Source: Membranipora membranacea (taxonomy: Eukaryota; Bryozoa; Gymnolaemata; Cheilostomatida; Membraniporidae). Taken from it: DNA of 60,000 bases. Position 1 is the first letter of the stretch; the number at the start of each line of letters is the position of its first letter. Below are positions 25,001-35,622 of this stretch, piece by piece. Where the stretch lies: NCBI GenBank assembly GCA_914767715.1, contig OU612068.1, forward strand, positions 34,412,001 to 34,472,000, read 5' to 3'. Below the pieces are notes generated by a model. That model was given only the letters and a program-made list of their open reading frames with translations, did not search any database and had not been told where the DNA came from. Position numbers and translations under genes: made by a program.

Positions 25001-27023
25001 ATATAAATACTAGCTTATATATTTATAGACAAAATAAAGCATGTACAGTGTGTTATTGAAGCAATTATAGTGACTCTACCGATCAATATGACATTAAAGC
25101 ATATTCAGGACACCACAGATCTGTTTATGATTACAAGTAAAAGGTCAGATTATATGTGAGCAGCATATGATAGCGCTGGTTTACCTATAGAACCCTTTTG
25201 ATATATGCTTTCTTGTGCCTGAGCCACCATGAGAGCTGACAGGGCACCGAGAGTGTCAGGGTGCAAATCTGGTGTAGGGTTCTGACCAACCATGGACATC
25301 ACATTGTCCTTCAGGTATTTCAGGATCCCGGAGGATTGCTGAAACACAGAGATAAGTATTATGAGAAAATCAAAAGTCGGCTACTAGTCATGATCTATTC
25401 TATGTCATGGCTACTGTTAGATTCTCACGACACATTGACATTGACATTGACTAGGGTACAGGCTGTAAGATCATACCATGTTGAGTATGTTGTGATCTGA
25501 TACAATACATACACTTGCACAGTGACTGTTAGTCATACTAGTCATATATAATCCCATGACCATGATATGGATATCATCTACTATCAATATCATGTTCATC
25601 AAACATGATGCAAGACTGGCTCTACCTGGTCATGGGCATGGTTATGAGTCACCAGTTTGGGTTGGTTTATTATAGTACACTAGTAAGGCTTGACCAAGCC
25701 TAGTCATCTATAACTTATAGGAAGTAAGCAAATTCCAAGTCCAAGCTGAAACTTCTATGATTAAATGACTATGCAAAACTACAACCCAATCAGGTAAAAG
25801 GCTTACAACCCAATCAGGTAAAAGGCTTACAACCCAATCAGGTAAAAGGACTACAACCCAATCAGGTAAAAGGCTTACCTGAAATAGTTTTGCAGAAAGT
25901 TTAAGGCCCTCGTCTGTTTCTTTGCTCTGCACTGAAGCCACATTGCTCTGAATGGCTGCAATGTTATACAAGAGGCAGGCTTTCTCAAAAGAGCCCTGCG
26001 CGATATTTAGCTTAGGTTTGCCACTCAGGAGAGAACCCTTCGCAAAAGCATCATACCAGGTGAAGTTAACTCGAACTTGATCTTCTGTGAATGGTAGCTT
26101 AGTCTCAACCGCTACCAACTGATCATAATACCTACAAGTACGAGCAAGCAAATTAAACATATATTCTGCTCGGTAATTGGTACCCTGAGCACTACTAAAC
26201 ATAGCTAACAAGTAGTCTTACAAAAACAAAACATTGTAGGTCAATGCAGGGAGAACGGTCATTGGGTTTGCCAAACAGGCTTGCTTGTAGTAGTTTTAGT
26301 TTTAGATGAGGCTGTTTAGCTTGACGACTGAGAAAATATGTTCCACTTTTTGAAAATTGGACCAATAAACTAATCATAGGACAAAAGCATCTCCTGACTA
26401 TGGGCCCAAGGTAAGGCAATGCTATGAATGAACTTCTTTGAGAAGATGGTTGATTACAGCAAGACTGAGTATGGCAGTCCAGGCTGCACATCAAATGAGC
26501 AGCATCAAAAAACAAACTGATAAACATATGCTTGTAGATATGTGTCATAGGTGAATGTCTAACATTTCAACTAAACCTGGATATGATTGAATTGACATCA
26601 TCAGGTTTTATTCAAATTCCTAACTAATGAATCTTTGATTGACTGATTGGTGTGAAAAGGACCAGGTAAAGACTGGTATAGATAGTGGCACATCCTTAAA
26701 ATCAGTCTTGGTTGTCCTATTTGTGTCCAACAATGGCAACAGACCTGAGTATGTAATAAATAAGTGCAAGTCATTTCATGATGATGACTCATAGTCATAT
26801 GAATTCATTCAACTTACTTCCCAACTGCTTCAATGGCACTCTCATGTTTGTCATTGAATTTTCCTGTTGCCTGAGCCCTCAGACGGTGAAACTCTGACAG
26901 AGCCTTCTCGTAGTCTTCTGATTTAGTGTCTGGGAATGTCTGTTTGATGAAGTTCCTCAGTGGCTTTACTAAATCCACTTCAGAAGTAGTTTTTGTAGGT
27001 ATGGCCAAATAATTGACTGCCAT
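13038..27023 (-). CDS. ALIX (programmed cell death 6-interacting protein), ESCRT adaptor, 14 coding exons
   Basis: Predicted 883 aa (human ALIX 868). Cytosolic adaptor linking cargo and ALG-2 to ESCRT-III in endosomal sorting, abscission and membrane repair. Exons 5' to 3': 27023-26818, 26131-25879, 25338-25185, 24756-24647, 24445-24245, 23945-23807, 23333-23210, 23019-22842, 21438-21248, 20970-20780, 20351-20203, 19594-19460, 15178-14974, 13453-13038; every phase matches. Bro1 domain spans about 1-360 (starts [22 protein letters not shown]-like, includes YYDQL and NFTWYDAF). The coiled V domain spans about 365-705 ([13 protein letters not shown]). The C-terminal tail is proline-, glutamine- and tyrosine-rich. 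PSAP at 724-727 is a TSG101-binding motif, and the tail includes GYNPYGYG as in human. An acceptor (TTCAACAG) 12 bp upstream of the ATG suggests a non-coding first exon. Intron 12 contains three opposite-strand genes. Confidence 0.97.
14365..14405. repeat. 9-bp microsatellite (TATACAGTA)n
   Basis: About four and a half tandem copies in PDCD6IP intron 13. The rest of that 1.5-kb intron (13454-14973) shows no gene. Confidence 0.85.
14493..14520. mobile_element. Degenerate micro-insertion (CAAGGAG type)
   Basis: TGTTAC (14493-14498) and TGTAAC (14515-14520) flank a 16-bp insert starting CAAGGAGTTATAACT, in PDCD6IP intron 13. The right arm is incomplete, so this is a weak member of the family. 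Confidence 0.3.
16336..16824 (+). CDS. SSAT-like GNAT N-acetyltransferase, copy 1 (intronless)
   Basis: A 162-aa single GNAT domain of the spermidine/spermine (diamine) acetyltransferase type, predicted to move acetyl from acetyl-CoA to a small amine. Visible features: early IRMANRGDC strand-helix, [34 protein letters not shown], the acetyl-CoA loop R95-K-V-G98-C-G100, then [11 protein letters not shown], whose Y134 aligns with the SSAT general acid. Length is close to human SAT1 (171 aa). It lies within PDCD6IP intron 12 on the opposite strand with no introns, followed by two paralogues in the same orientation. By eye it is about half identical to copy 3. The exact substrate cannot be told; diamines, polyamines or thialysine are all possible in this family. 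Confidence 0.9.
   Translation: MEGIIIRMANRGDCHQLMENILGLARFEQHLDQVLISEEDLVEYGFDSDPPYFHCFVAELDGKVIGHVLYYYLYSAYEGGQLLYLKDFFVREEHRKVGCGRLLFEALIEKAKSDGCFCVQWCVFSWNENAIRFYEKIGGINITEKDGVHVLRLSGDSLPKSV
17024..17530 (+). CDS. SSAT-like GNAT N-acetyltransferase, copy 2 (intronless)
   Basis: A 168-aa paralogue of the flanking copies. The start at 17024 ([13 protein letters not shown]) aligns with the N-termini of copies 1 and 3; an upstream in-frame ATG at 16979 would add 15 unmatched residues. It carries [27 protein letters not shown], the acetyl-CoA loop C-R-G-N-G-Y-G and [14 protein letters not shown] with the conserved tyrosine. It is the most divergent copy at the N-terminal helix, where [12 protein letters not shown] replaces the usual AxFExxxD stretch, so substrate preference may differ. 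An AATAAA lies near 17669, about 140 bp past the stop. Cytosolic location is inferred from the lack of any targeting signal. Confidence 0.9.
   Translation: MSSLKIRTAVKDDCYQLIQMILKQATAENTPEQVQTTRDTLVRDGFDSHPPFYYAIVAEKNCRTIGYAVYYFLYSALEGGQVMYLGELYVTSDCRGNGYGRRLFQELMDIAKAERCICMQWHVHDSNKDAMRFYERYGAFDLTLDKGVHNFRMEKDVMLSLLQTTSRK
17781..17805. repeat. (GT)n microsatellite
   Basis: About 12 GT units between SSAT-like copies 2 and 3, within PDCD6IP intron 12. Confidence 0.95.
18262..18280. mobile_element. Minimal micro-insertion: CAGGG between 7-bp repeats
   Basis: Exact AGTACAC copies (18262-18268, 18274-18280) flank only CAGGG. It lies 13 bp upstream of the start codon of SSAT-like copy 3, so any insertion would have changed that gene's leader. 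With so little insert, chance cannot be excluded. Confidence 0.3.
18293..18793 (+). CDS. SSAT-like GNAT N-acetyltransferase, copy 3 (intronless)
   Basis: A 166-aa GNAT protein. Landmarks are [52 protein letters not shown], the acetyl-CoA loop [32 protein letters not shown] and a C-terminal [10 protein letters not shown]. The pattern matches the diamine acetyltransferase family, and the AxFE and GAxDL segments are closer to vertebrate SAT1/SAT2 than in the other copies. The start is the first ATG of the frame. It is the most canonical of the three. Three tandem paralogues with the same orientation, no introns and similar lengths point to local duplication from one intronless founder. Confidence 0.92.
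   Translation: MTCNLTIRRAERGDTNELMKMTEELAAFEKMPDSINIKEDTLLRDGFDSDPPYFQDLIAEIDGNIVGHALYFYSYSAFEGGKFLYLEDLYIKEQYRGKGYGKKLFDSVIGKAKDDDCFCMQWCVLNWNEKALGFYQKMGAFDLTLEKGVHMYRIEKDQMAKLCQDE
18794..19459. other. Remainder of PDCD6IP intron 12
   Basis: No gene is recognised between SSAT-like copy 3 and PDCD6IP exon 12. It includes a short (CAAT)n run near 19050. A 116-codon ORF at 18978-19328 has no recognisable domain. Confidence 0.5.
20461..20597. repeat. 44-45-bp minisatellite, 3 copies
   Basis: Near-identical copies of a unit containing ACATCTGGCACAATAGGG and GCCTCGCAGACCC, in PDCD6IP intron 10. The unit is more GC-rich than the surrounding intron. The antisense strand stays open through the array. 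Confidence 0.9.
22171..22775. repeat. 38-40-bp minisatellite, about 13 copies
   Basis: The core unit contains CGATCTAACAACTATAAGAG followed by ACATGTATACCT. Variants differ mainly at the AAAACCTCCG/AAAACCCCG segment. Toward the high-coordinate end some copies alternate with a 23-bp spacer containing CACCATCTACTAAAGTACT, giving a higher-order unit. It fills nearly half of PDCD6IP intron 8 (21439-22841). Confidence 0.93.
24868..24905. mobile_element. Micro-hairpin insertion, decayed right arm
   Basis: GCTTCAAC (24868-24875) and GCTTCGAC (24898-24905) form an 8-bp repeat with one mismatch. They flank a 22-bp insert that begins CAAGGAGTAACAG, as at 5540, and ends CTCTTC. It lies in PDCD6IP intron 3. 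Confidence 0.45.
25781..25876. repeat. 24-bp minisatellite, 4 copies, touching a 5' splice site
   Basis: Four near-perfect copies of ACAACCCAATCAGG followed by TAAAAGGCTT abut the donor of PDCD6IP exon 2 (exon end 25879). On the minus strand the repeat is in frame with the exon and stays open, so intron retention would add LLPDWVVS-type octapeptides. Confidence 0.9.
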
Positions 27024-27188
27024 TGTGAAAGTTTCCTGTTGAAATGATGTTAGCCTAAAACCTCACAAGACTGATTGGGTAAGTTGGGTGTGAGCAAATT
27101 ATTAGAGAGTAAAAACAGGATATAGGTCAGAAGGGGACAACTCCTCAAACAGAAGATATTCTGCTAAATGCTTGGGATGCAAAAAGAT

Positions 27189-27298
27189 CAAGTTTAATCC
27201 AATTGCCTGCATTCCAGTTGCTCCCTCCCACTGATCACGTCGCGGTGTGACTAGTGGATCGGGAGCAAATCTTAATGCAGGCAAATGGATCAAACTTG
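27189..27298. repeat. Long imperfect inverted repeat, about 110 bp
   Basis: Arms of roughly 50 bp pair around a short loop near 27240. The left arm runs from CAAGTTTAATCC through TTGCCTGCATT; the right arm holds AATGCAGGCAA and GGATCAAACTTG. By eye about 80-85% of positions pair. It is upstream of PDCD6IP and could be a small foldback element or a transcribed hairpin. Confidence 0.7.
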
Positions 27299-27338
27299 GT
27301 CTAGGATGCAAATAATCCATGCCTACTACCGAGCCATA

Positions 27339-27405
27339 TCTCAAACTTGGCCTGTCTTAACAAGCCCCACCGAACAAAGCTTGTTAAGACAGGCCAATCT
27401 CAAAC
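27339..27405. mobile_element. 51-bp perfect hairpin with 8-bp target duplication
   Basis: Arms TTGGCCTGTCTTAACAAGC (27347-27365) and its exact reverse complement (27379-27397) enclose a 13-bp loop. Exact TCTCAAAC copies lie at 27339-27346 and 27398-27405. This is the signature of a tiny cut-and-paste element. The arm sequence differs from the CAAGGAG family. Confidence 0.7.
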
Positions 27406-28353
27406 TCGAAGGCTTGATTATTCTTTAATAAAAGGGATATAAGAACCATCATGATTTAGCGTGTTACTACTGGCAGTACTAGAAGGCACAACCAGCAGTA
27501 CCTAATACCTCACTGCAGCACTGACCTCCACAAAAATAACTTCTTTGTCTCCACCACTACATTGTGTCACTATCTTTGATACTATGAAGATCTTCCGGTG
27601 GCAAGTTAAGGCTCCAGCAAATCGTGAAAATCCGGTTATCTGATTTATGACATGATTGATTACCGATAGACATGCCTGAAACATCGCTGGAACCTTCACC
27701 AGAAGAAGCGATTACTCTTCAAGTATCTAGTACTTTTTCTCACAACATAATCATTCATACAAGGAGTGCCCCTTGTTTCATGCAAATAAATAAATTGGTG
27801 TGTTTGATAATGAAGTAACTGAGAAGACAGCACAGCGCGATAAAGAGTTATTCGGATGCTCCCCGAGGCTAGATTTCAGTTCATTCATGTTCAAGTTTAG
27901 TACTAAACTACATGGTACTGTACAGCAAGCTTCTCTTAACTGTTCCAAAATTTGCATGTTTCTGAGATATTCCGCCCGATTTGTGGCTTAACTCATCTGC
28001 ATAATGGTCTCATTATAAACGAGTGCCGATACTGATACAAATTTGCGATACAACCCTGTGAATTCATTTAATTTTTATATTGCTCATATAATATATACAG
28101 TGTAAATGTTCAAATATACAAATTTTAGCCTTTGAATACTGTGTTTTACATGAAAAAAATCTCTGAAAAGAGTACTCAAAGTCTCTATCCGCTTCAAGTC
28201 ACAGAACTTTGAGTGAGTGAGTGAGATGTTCTCGACTTAAATTTCCAAGTTAAGATATACCACCAAGTAGCAAGTATTGAATTTGTCGTTCATTTGTTAG
28301 TTGCTGTAGATTATTGCTACGAACAAATGAAACTTGGTCATTTCAAACATTGT

Positions 28354-31300
28354 TCAGTCACTATCTTCATCACTGCCACTTGCACCACTTTCGCTGCCAG
28401 ACTCTTCTGATGCTGTCGGGGAGCTAAGAATCTCTTCATCTGATGGCAACTGTAAACAAGTCATGACTGTTAATAGAATGCACATGCTTGGTAGGCTCAT
28501 ATTCCCGAACTCAAAACTATAACTGCGTATGGCTTACAGTAAGTGAGCACTACACCACATATATACCACTCATCTATACAACAAGTAAACATATGAACAT
28601 CAAGATAACTCCTATAACATTATCCTCCGACGACATATCTCACCTCTCCTGGAGCTGAATCATCCTCACTCTCATCTTTCTTTGATTTCTTCGCATCTTT
28701 CTTACTCGGTTTAGGTTCCTTTTTTGGTTTCTCTGCCGCTGGCTTCTTTGATGATTTCTTCACTCCTTTTGACTTCTTTGCTTTTGGCTGGTCATCATCT
28801 AAAATTCATCGGATTAAACACAGTAAGAGAGATTGGTGAGAATTCAGCATCTGATACCTAATTTGAGTCAACTTGTTCAATGCACAGTACAGCAAAACGG
28901 TTCTGTATCACTGTCGCAGGTCAAACCAAAGAGTCTCAATCATTGGTTTTATTATGACAACATTGTGGTGGTATCAATAAGAGCCACCATGTAGCCACAC
29001 TTTCCAAGCTAAATGATGGCTTAGAAATTAACAGACATTTTGCAGCATCATAAGTGCAACCACCGTCTGAATTTGTTACCTGGTAATATCAGTTTAATTC
29101 ATGCTGACTTTGGGTGGGTATTAAACTAAATATCATCCACCAACATTAGCAATCGTATTTGTGAGATGACCAGCCAATCAATATTAATATAACAAGTAAA
29201 CAATCATTATCATCCACTCAATATTAATATAACAAGTAAACAATCATTATCATCCACTCAATATTAATATAACAAGTAAACAATCATTATCCCGAGTTAG
29301 ACCGATCAACTATAAGGTTACCATATTGTGATTCTGAATTCTCTACTTATAACTCACGTTCGCCGCCGGAGCTTGAGTCCGATATAAACTCTTTAGACTT
29401 GTAGGCACCTCCGGACCCTGCTGACGACTCTCCCACCTTCTTCACCGGAGTTTTTGAACTGCTTGACTTTGATCTCTTACTGCTGACGCTCTCAGTGCTG
29501 CTGGGAGCACCTGCAGACTCTCTCAGAGTCTTATTATATTCTATCATCGCCACCTCGTAATCCCTCTTAGCTTGCTTAGACTTCTCATCCCATTTCTATT
29601 TAATTGAAGGAAGAATATTAATATAATATAAAATATAATATATAATATAATATGATCATTAATGTTTCATTGTCACTTTCTTATTTAAGATAATAGGACA
29701 GCCATAAAGTGTGTAAACATCATCATCAAAACTAACTAAACTACAGGCCACCAACAGCGGCCCGGCTGCACGGTGAGCCTCTCATATTAAACTTACCGTT
29801 TTATCTGTGATCTTAGACCACATCTCTCCTCCCTTCTTAGAGATTTCAGTGATGCTGATACCAGGATTCTCATCCTTAATCTGCTGCCTGTGAGCGTTCA
29901 GCCATAAGAAGTAACCTGACATCGGTCTCTTGGGAGCGTTTGGATCCTTACCCTTCTTTGTAGATCTACCACCGGATGGTTTGCTGCTAGCTGACTTTTC
30001 CTAAAGTAAATGGAATATTTTTTATATGATTAACATCAACTAATGCATAAGGTAACCATAAGTACACTGAATGAATGCAGACTGATATCACTCGTGGATA
30101 AAGAGTAGCTCACAAACTCAGCTGTTCATGTAAGAAATATACAAGTGGGCAGACGAAAAAATATTCGACAGCTTGTTCAGTTATTTTACCTTTTTAGGTT
30201 TCTTTGCAGGTTTTTTGTCTTTGTGTTTCTTTTTATCATCACCACTACCTCCCTCCCCATCGCTGTCAGATGACCCAACGTCGCTGTCATACTCCTCAGC
30301 AACATCACTCATCTGTTCAGTCGGCTTGAAATCCTCATCTATAATCAACACCATGATGAGACAAGTATAACAGTGATTGCAACAATCAGAGCCATTCAGA
30401 AACCACTACTACAATAACAACACAGGATATACACACATTCATTCAGCATCATCTCCAAGGGTTATTAGTATTCGATAGTTGTCCTCTACCGTGTGTTATA
30501 GAGCCACTGCCCTTTACGTGACAAAAGTTTTATGATCAACAACTGAATTGCGAGGAGTGGGTTGAGAGTTGAGAATACTTGGGATGTGATGTTTGATGGG
30601 ATGTGATGTTGTTTGATTGATTGATTGAACCACTCAAAAGTGAGTATTATAACACTACTTTTTAAGTGGATTATATCAGTTCAGTGAAGATTAACAGCAG
30701 CAACAAACACGTATATAACCATATTGGGTTGTTTTACATGGGACACCAGTGGCAGTTTATTGAGCATGTGGCAGCAGATAATTACAAAGTCTGATAAATT
30801 TACATTTATCCGACAATTAGACAAACCTTCGCTTGAGTCCTCATCATCATCATCACTCATAGCCTCCTGTCCTTCTCTCTTCATTCTCTCCAGGTAAGCG
30901 TCGTGTTTATCTTCATCATCTGATCCTAACATGTCCTCCATCATATTCACTGTAGACTACAGACAGATATACAAATCAACTACACACACAGACAGGTATA
31001 CAAATCAACTACACACACACAGACAGGTATACAAAGTAGTTATATCAAATTAATCAGATGGTCAGGGAATGGATGTCCTGGTAGGTTTTCTCTATAAAGC
31101 ACATCACATTTCCAAAGCAAGGTCACAACCGCAAGTAAAAACTACATACACAACATGACGATTGCACTTTGAACACATATATTCATATTCATAACTGATA
31201 TGTGAAGAGAGTAATACCTTGTTACCGATGTTCTTCACCCTCAGGCTCTTACTCTTAACAAACTCGAACAGTTTACCGTACTCGTCTCTGAAAGATAAAG

Positions 31301-34300
31301 CCTGCCTGCATTATCTCTCTATCCAAGGCTATTAATATACTCAAATACAATATCAAGCTGATGGAAAATAAGCTTGTTTATCACTTTTATTTTCGAATAG
31401 GTATATGGCATAGTTTTGAGTCAGCGGGTATGAGCAGAGAGAAACAAGGTCGCTATGATATTGGGCAATGAAGAAAATCCCATCAAGCTCTGGTCATAAT
31501 AACATAAGAGAAATGCATGAAATGGTTGTCACTCTCAAAATCAATCACTTACTTTTCTATACTGGAGAAGTTATATACAGTTCCACTCTTAGTTTCCACA
31601 TCAAAATCGAAGGATCTGGTTGAGCCAGAACTTCTAGCAAAATTGACGCAGGCCACTTCGTCAAATCTGATATGTACTGGTGGTTTGTGTACATATATGA
31701 ACCCTCTCTCCAGAGGGTAGAGAAATCCACTCGATGCTTTGTATGAGCATCCAACACACTGAGCACCAGAATGACTAAAATAAAGATCAGATTTATGTTG
31801 TACAGTACATTTATATGTACATCTCATCTCAAACAAATAGATTAAGTGTTAATGGCAGGCAAAAAATTAGTACTCCCAAGGTTAATTCGTATGAAATTTG
31901 AGCATTCATTCGAAATAAGAAAATCTAACCCTAGTTGACTACAACTAACACGTTGGCGATTGCATACTGAGGATTATTATAGCTGGCTCACCTGTTGAAG
32001 TTTCCAGGGACTGTTATCTTTTTGGCTGTGAGAGTTTTCATGAGTTTACTCACAATCTCATATTCTAACCCTGCCATCTCCTTTGTCAGCTTTCCTTCAT
32101 ATTTCTTTTCTATTTCTTCTCTGAAATATTACAACTCTATGAATATAATTTGTCCACCACAGACAAAACAAGTGAATTCATCATTAGGTAGTAATATGTA
32201 CAATGTGTGTGTACTTACATGTACAATAGAAGGATATTGCTTTCTATCAGAGTGTGTTTCAGGAGATGTCCATGTTTGTGTCCAAGTAAACTCCAGAATT
32301 CGGTAGCGAACAATGCGCATATTTGCCAATGAAATGCTGTGTTGTATTATTTTTTGGCGCCAGAGAATTTGAGGATTGACAGATGCTACAGATTAACGAT
32401 ATTTGGCACTAAGAGTTATTGTTAACCAAATTCCCATAGAGCACTTTTCATCTAACATCAAGCACTGAATTAATGAGTGGTTGGGCCTCATCACCAACCC
32501 AGCATCAATACTCACTCGGTGAGAGACAACTCCACATTCATCTCATCATCTTTGTTGAATAAAATAATAAGGAAGTGATACCGTGTCTGTCCCTGCTTGA
32601 TAGGCGGGTCAACGCTAACCTGTAAAACATATCAATCATTATATTAGTTTAGCCTTTTGACAGAAATATTTACTAGCGATCTCGGTCTCGATCTCTTTCG
32701 ATAGTTGGCAGAGAGCTCATAACTCGCCCAGTACAGCACAGTTTCTATGTGTTTAGTTTAGTGTTTAGTAGTGGCCAGGTGCCTAATATGCCTAATATCT
32801 ACAATATAATTATAGCAGCAAGTTGTGATGTAAATGAGGAAAATCATGACAAATGATCAGTAGCATAAAAGTTATACACACTTTCAGAGAACATCTATCT
32901 ATTCTATAACTCAACATCAGTTTGCTAATAGCATAAACATATAAATACAAATAATATTTATATGTTTATGACTAATAGTTAGTTACTGTTTGTATCCTCC
33001 GGTGAAATGAACAGTATTACTCACCACAAAGAAAACTTGGCGACCATCTTTGTGAGGTAGCAGAAATAATCTGATGACTGTAGAGTAAGGAATCTTGTAA
33101 TCGAATGTTTTACCGTGGAGTTGTAGAAATGTTGGATAAAGCTTGATGTCATAACGACCCCTGAAATATGAAAAATGGTCAACTATACACACACCCAACA
33201 CATAAGTCTGTGCAACTTGGACCAAAGATGATTGCTTGCAAAAGGCATCGTGAAAGTTATAACAAATCTGTCAATACCTTCAAGTAACTTGATCACATAA
33301 GCACTCTACCAGTATCCCTATTAGTACCCCATATAACGTTTGTGATTACTGTGGTGATGTTTATGATTATCAGACATACCTTGGAGTGAGACACTGAACC
33401 TCGAGTATGTTACATATTGATTCTCCCACTGCTTGTATAATATCAGCCTTCTTCTGAACTTGTTCGAAAAATTCCTGTCAAAAGTTAAAAAAGGTTACAT
33501 TCAATAAATTCCTCTAGGCAGGTAGGTCAACAAGATCAGTAGGCCTATGAAGCAATGTGTACAAATAGCAGTCGTAGAGGTCAGAGAGCGGTGGTCTTGG
33601 TTGGCTTTTCATTGATTGGATTTATCACAGAACAAACATTACCTCCACAGGGTCACCCTCTGGGTTCTGTTCTGAAGGGATGTGAAATCTCATCTCGACA
33701 AGTGAAACGGCTGCCTCATCATTCTGGTGGAATTCTAGAGTGACTTCATTCTTAGATGTGACTGAATGAGATACATTACCCAGCGGTATCTCAAATGCTT
33801 CTTTATTGTGAACCTCAAACTCCAATGAATTTCCTACAATGATGGGTAATGAACATTTCCTACAGTAATTAACACTATTTGGTAAGCAGGAGAGGATAAA
33901 TCATGTTGAAGGCATCTAAGTTGCAACATTGGTAAAAGAAAATAGAGCCCATTTCTCTAAAACTGACATTCGTAAATTATGAAACTTACCAATAAAGTTC
34001 ACATTGCCCCAATTCCAGCCACGAACAGACATCTCTACTTTTTCCAGTTCTACGTGGTAACATTTTGTCATGAAAGACGCCAACCTTTCATAATCCTGTG
34101 CCAAACAGATAATGCTCAAGAATAAACAATCTAAGGAAATACAACAACAATGGCTGAGGTAGCAACACATTGCACAGATCAGATAGGCAAATCTACATTC
34201 AACATTTTCAATTACATAATATAAAAGGGACAAACATACATACCGATTCCTTGAAACCATCATATTTGTGTACAGATCCGCTGTTTGTGACTACCTTCAA

Positions 34301-35622
34301 GCAATGCCCGATAGCTCTTGGCATGAACTTGGTTGATTTCACATCTGAGGCTTGCAGCTGTTCAACTTTTCCTGTTTTCAGATTTTTGAATACTACCATA
34401 TTGCTCTGAAGTTTCAGCCTCCCGGAGTTCTAAATACATAAAAGATGTGATGAGAATTGTGCATTAGGCCGTTTGTGTGCAACCAAAATAGAAGCATATT
34501 TAACTCATTGACTAGAAGTGTATGTGACATGTGCGAGAGAGAATATCATCCATTGCATGTATAGAGATAGTCAAATACAGGGACAGAACACAGACTCATC
34601 AGGGTATTGGGGATTGAAAATATGTTACAAGCAGAGGTGGGAATACTAATTTGTTTAGGCTTGCACTACTTGTGTTAACCTAACAACATATCTTGATATT
34701 TAGTTACATTAGGGTAGGTTTGACCAAAAATGTTGACATATGAGTTGGGTATATATATAAACATATATATATATAAATAACAGTAACAAGGAATGGAGTT
34801 TCTCATTCATCATTGGTATACTTTTTTTTGGTATTAGGTTTCTGCTTGAAATTTTCTAGTAAAATGATAAATTAAAATTGAGATAAAAAATGCAGCGGTG
34901 TGTTCTGAAAGTCTACGCCAGACAGGTCGAGACTAGAGTGGCGACCACCCGATAAAACAAAGCTGAGACCATCCCGATCCGACCATTGACCGGGAAGCCC
35001 CATCTACCATATGCCCCCTGCACACCACCCTCCCACAAAGTCTCCGCCAGCCGACCCCACAGCCCCACAGGTAACTGTTGAACAGGTTGACTCCCTTTGT
35101 CAACCTTGACCGCTCCCCTCTGCAGTTGTTGGCTCTCTGAGGTTGAAATTTCAAATTTGATCTTGTTTTTTCGTTGTTGTTTAATTTAGGGTATTATTTG
35201 TTTTCATTTACTTGTTTTACGAAGAAAAGAATATAACGATATTCAAATAACATCGAAATTGGCATGGTTTGAGCTTTTTGAAATTTGATGACACATATTT
35301 TCCAGGTGGTATTTTCAAACTTTATGTAAGGCAGGTCTGAAGAAAGAGTTAGCATATGTCTGATCAGGTCATACCTAATAAATTGAATTGATTTGGCCCT
35401 GGTAGGTAAATGAATGATAACAACTACAGTAATCATTATAAATATAATAAATAATGGATGGTTTAATTAATCCAAAAAAAATCTATCAAAACAGCTGGAG
35501 AACTCAGAAGACTGAATTGAATAATAATAAGCAGGTTCAGGTTGTATTTTTAATTAATCTCAACTGACCATAGCTCCTCTCACTTCCTGACAGACATCAG
35601 GAAACTCCAAAAAGTCACCCAT
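28354..35622 (-). CDS. SSRP1, HMG-box subunit of the FACT histone chaperone, 16 coding exons
   Basis: Predicted 754 aa (human 709). With SPT16 it forms FACT, which loosens and rebuilds nucleosomes for polymerases; nuclear. Exons 5' to 3': 35622-35569, 34429-34244, 34095-33990, 33833-33643, 33474-33380, 33160-33025, 32619-32516, 32120-31992, 31774-31553, 31287-31218, 30956-30827, 30338-30190, 30000-29797, 29595-29358, 28798-28644, 28449-28354; all phases agree. It starts [14 protein letters not shown]. Tandem PH-like domains carry [39 protein letters not shown] and [21 protein letters not shown]. An acidic serine-rich stretch (about 431-510) precedes the HMG box (about 545-613, [18 protein letters not shown]). 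Lysine-rich and acidic tails end the protein, which closes GSDEDSD. The tails are longer than in human. Confidence 0.98.
29181..29291. repeat. 40-bp minisatellite, 2.75 copies
   Basis: Identical copies of ATATTAATATAACAAGTAAA plus CAATCATTATCATCCACTCA in SSRP1 intron 14. Lack of divergence suggests a recent tandem duplication. Confidence 0.92.
30957..31037. repeat. About 31-bp tandem repeat, 2.5 copies
   Basis: Units with CAGACAGGTATACAAATCAA and a (CA)n linker begin immediately upstream of the acceptor of SSRP1 exon 11, on the intron 10 side. Confidence 0.8.
34430..35568. other. SSRP1 intron 1
   Basis: The largest SSRP1 intron (1139 bp) holds no gene. It contains an AT microsatellite near 34750 and a GC-richer patch near 34910-35140. 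Confidence 0.6.

Larger units (their letters stand above)
27024..28353. other. Region between PDCD6IP and SSRP1
   Basis: No coding gene is recognised. It should hold the PDCD6IP promoter and leader and the SSRP1 3' UTR, both transcribed leftward. It includes a long-stem hairpin (27189-27298), a 51-bp hairpin with target duplication (27339-27405) and a weak CAAGGAG-type palindrome near 27760. Confidence 0.55.

Noticed and set aside
27502-27699. 65-codon minus-strand ORF upstream of ALIX, considered as a first coding exon
   Set aside because: The ALIX N-terminus is complete from 27023 and resembles the family start; this ORF shows no Bro1 similarity.
27740-27790. Palindrome CAAGGAGTGCCCCTTG as a further micro-insertion
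   Set aside because: The possible flanks ATTCATA and TTTCATG match at only five of seven positions, too weak to claim a target duplication.
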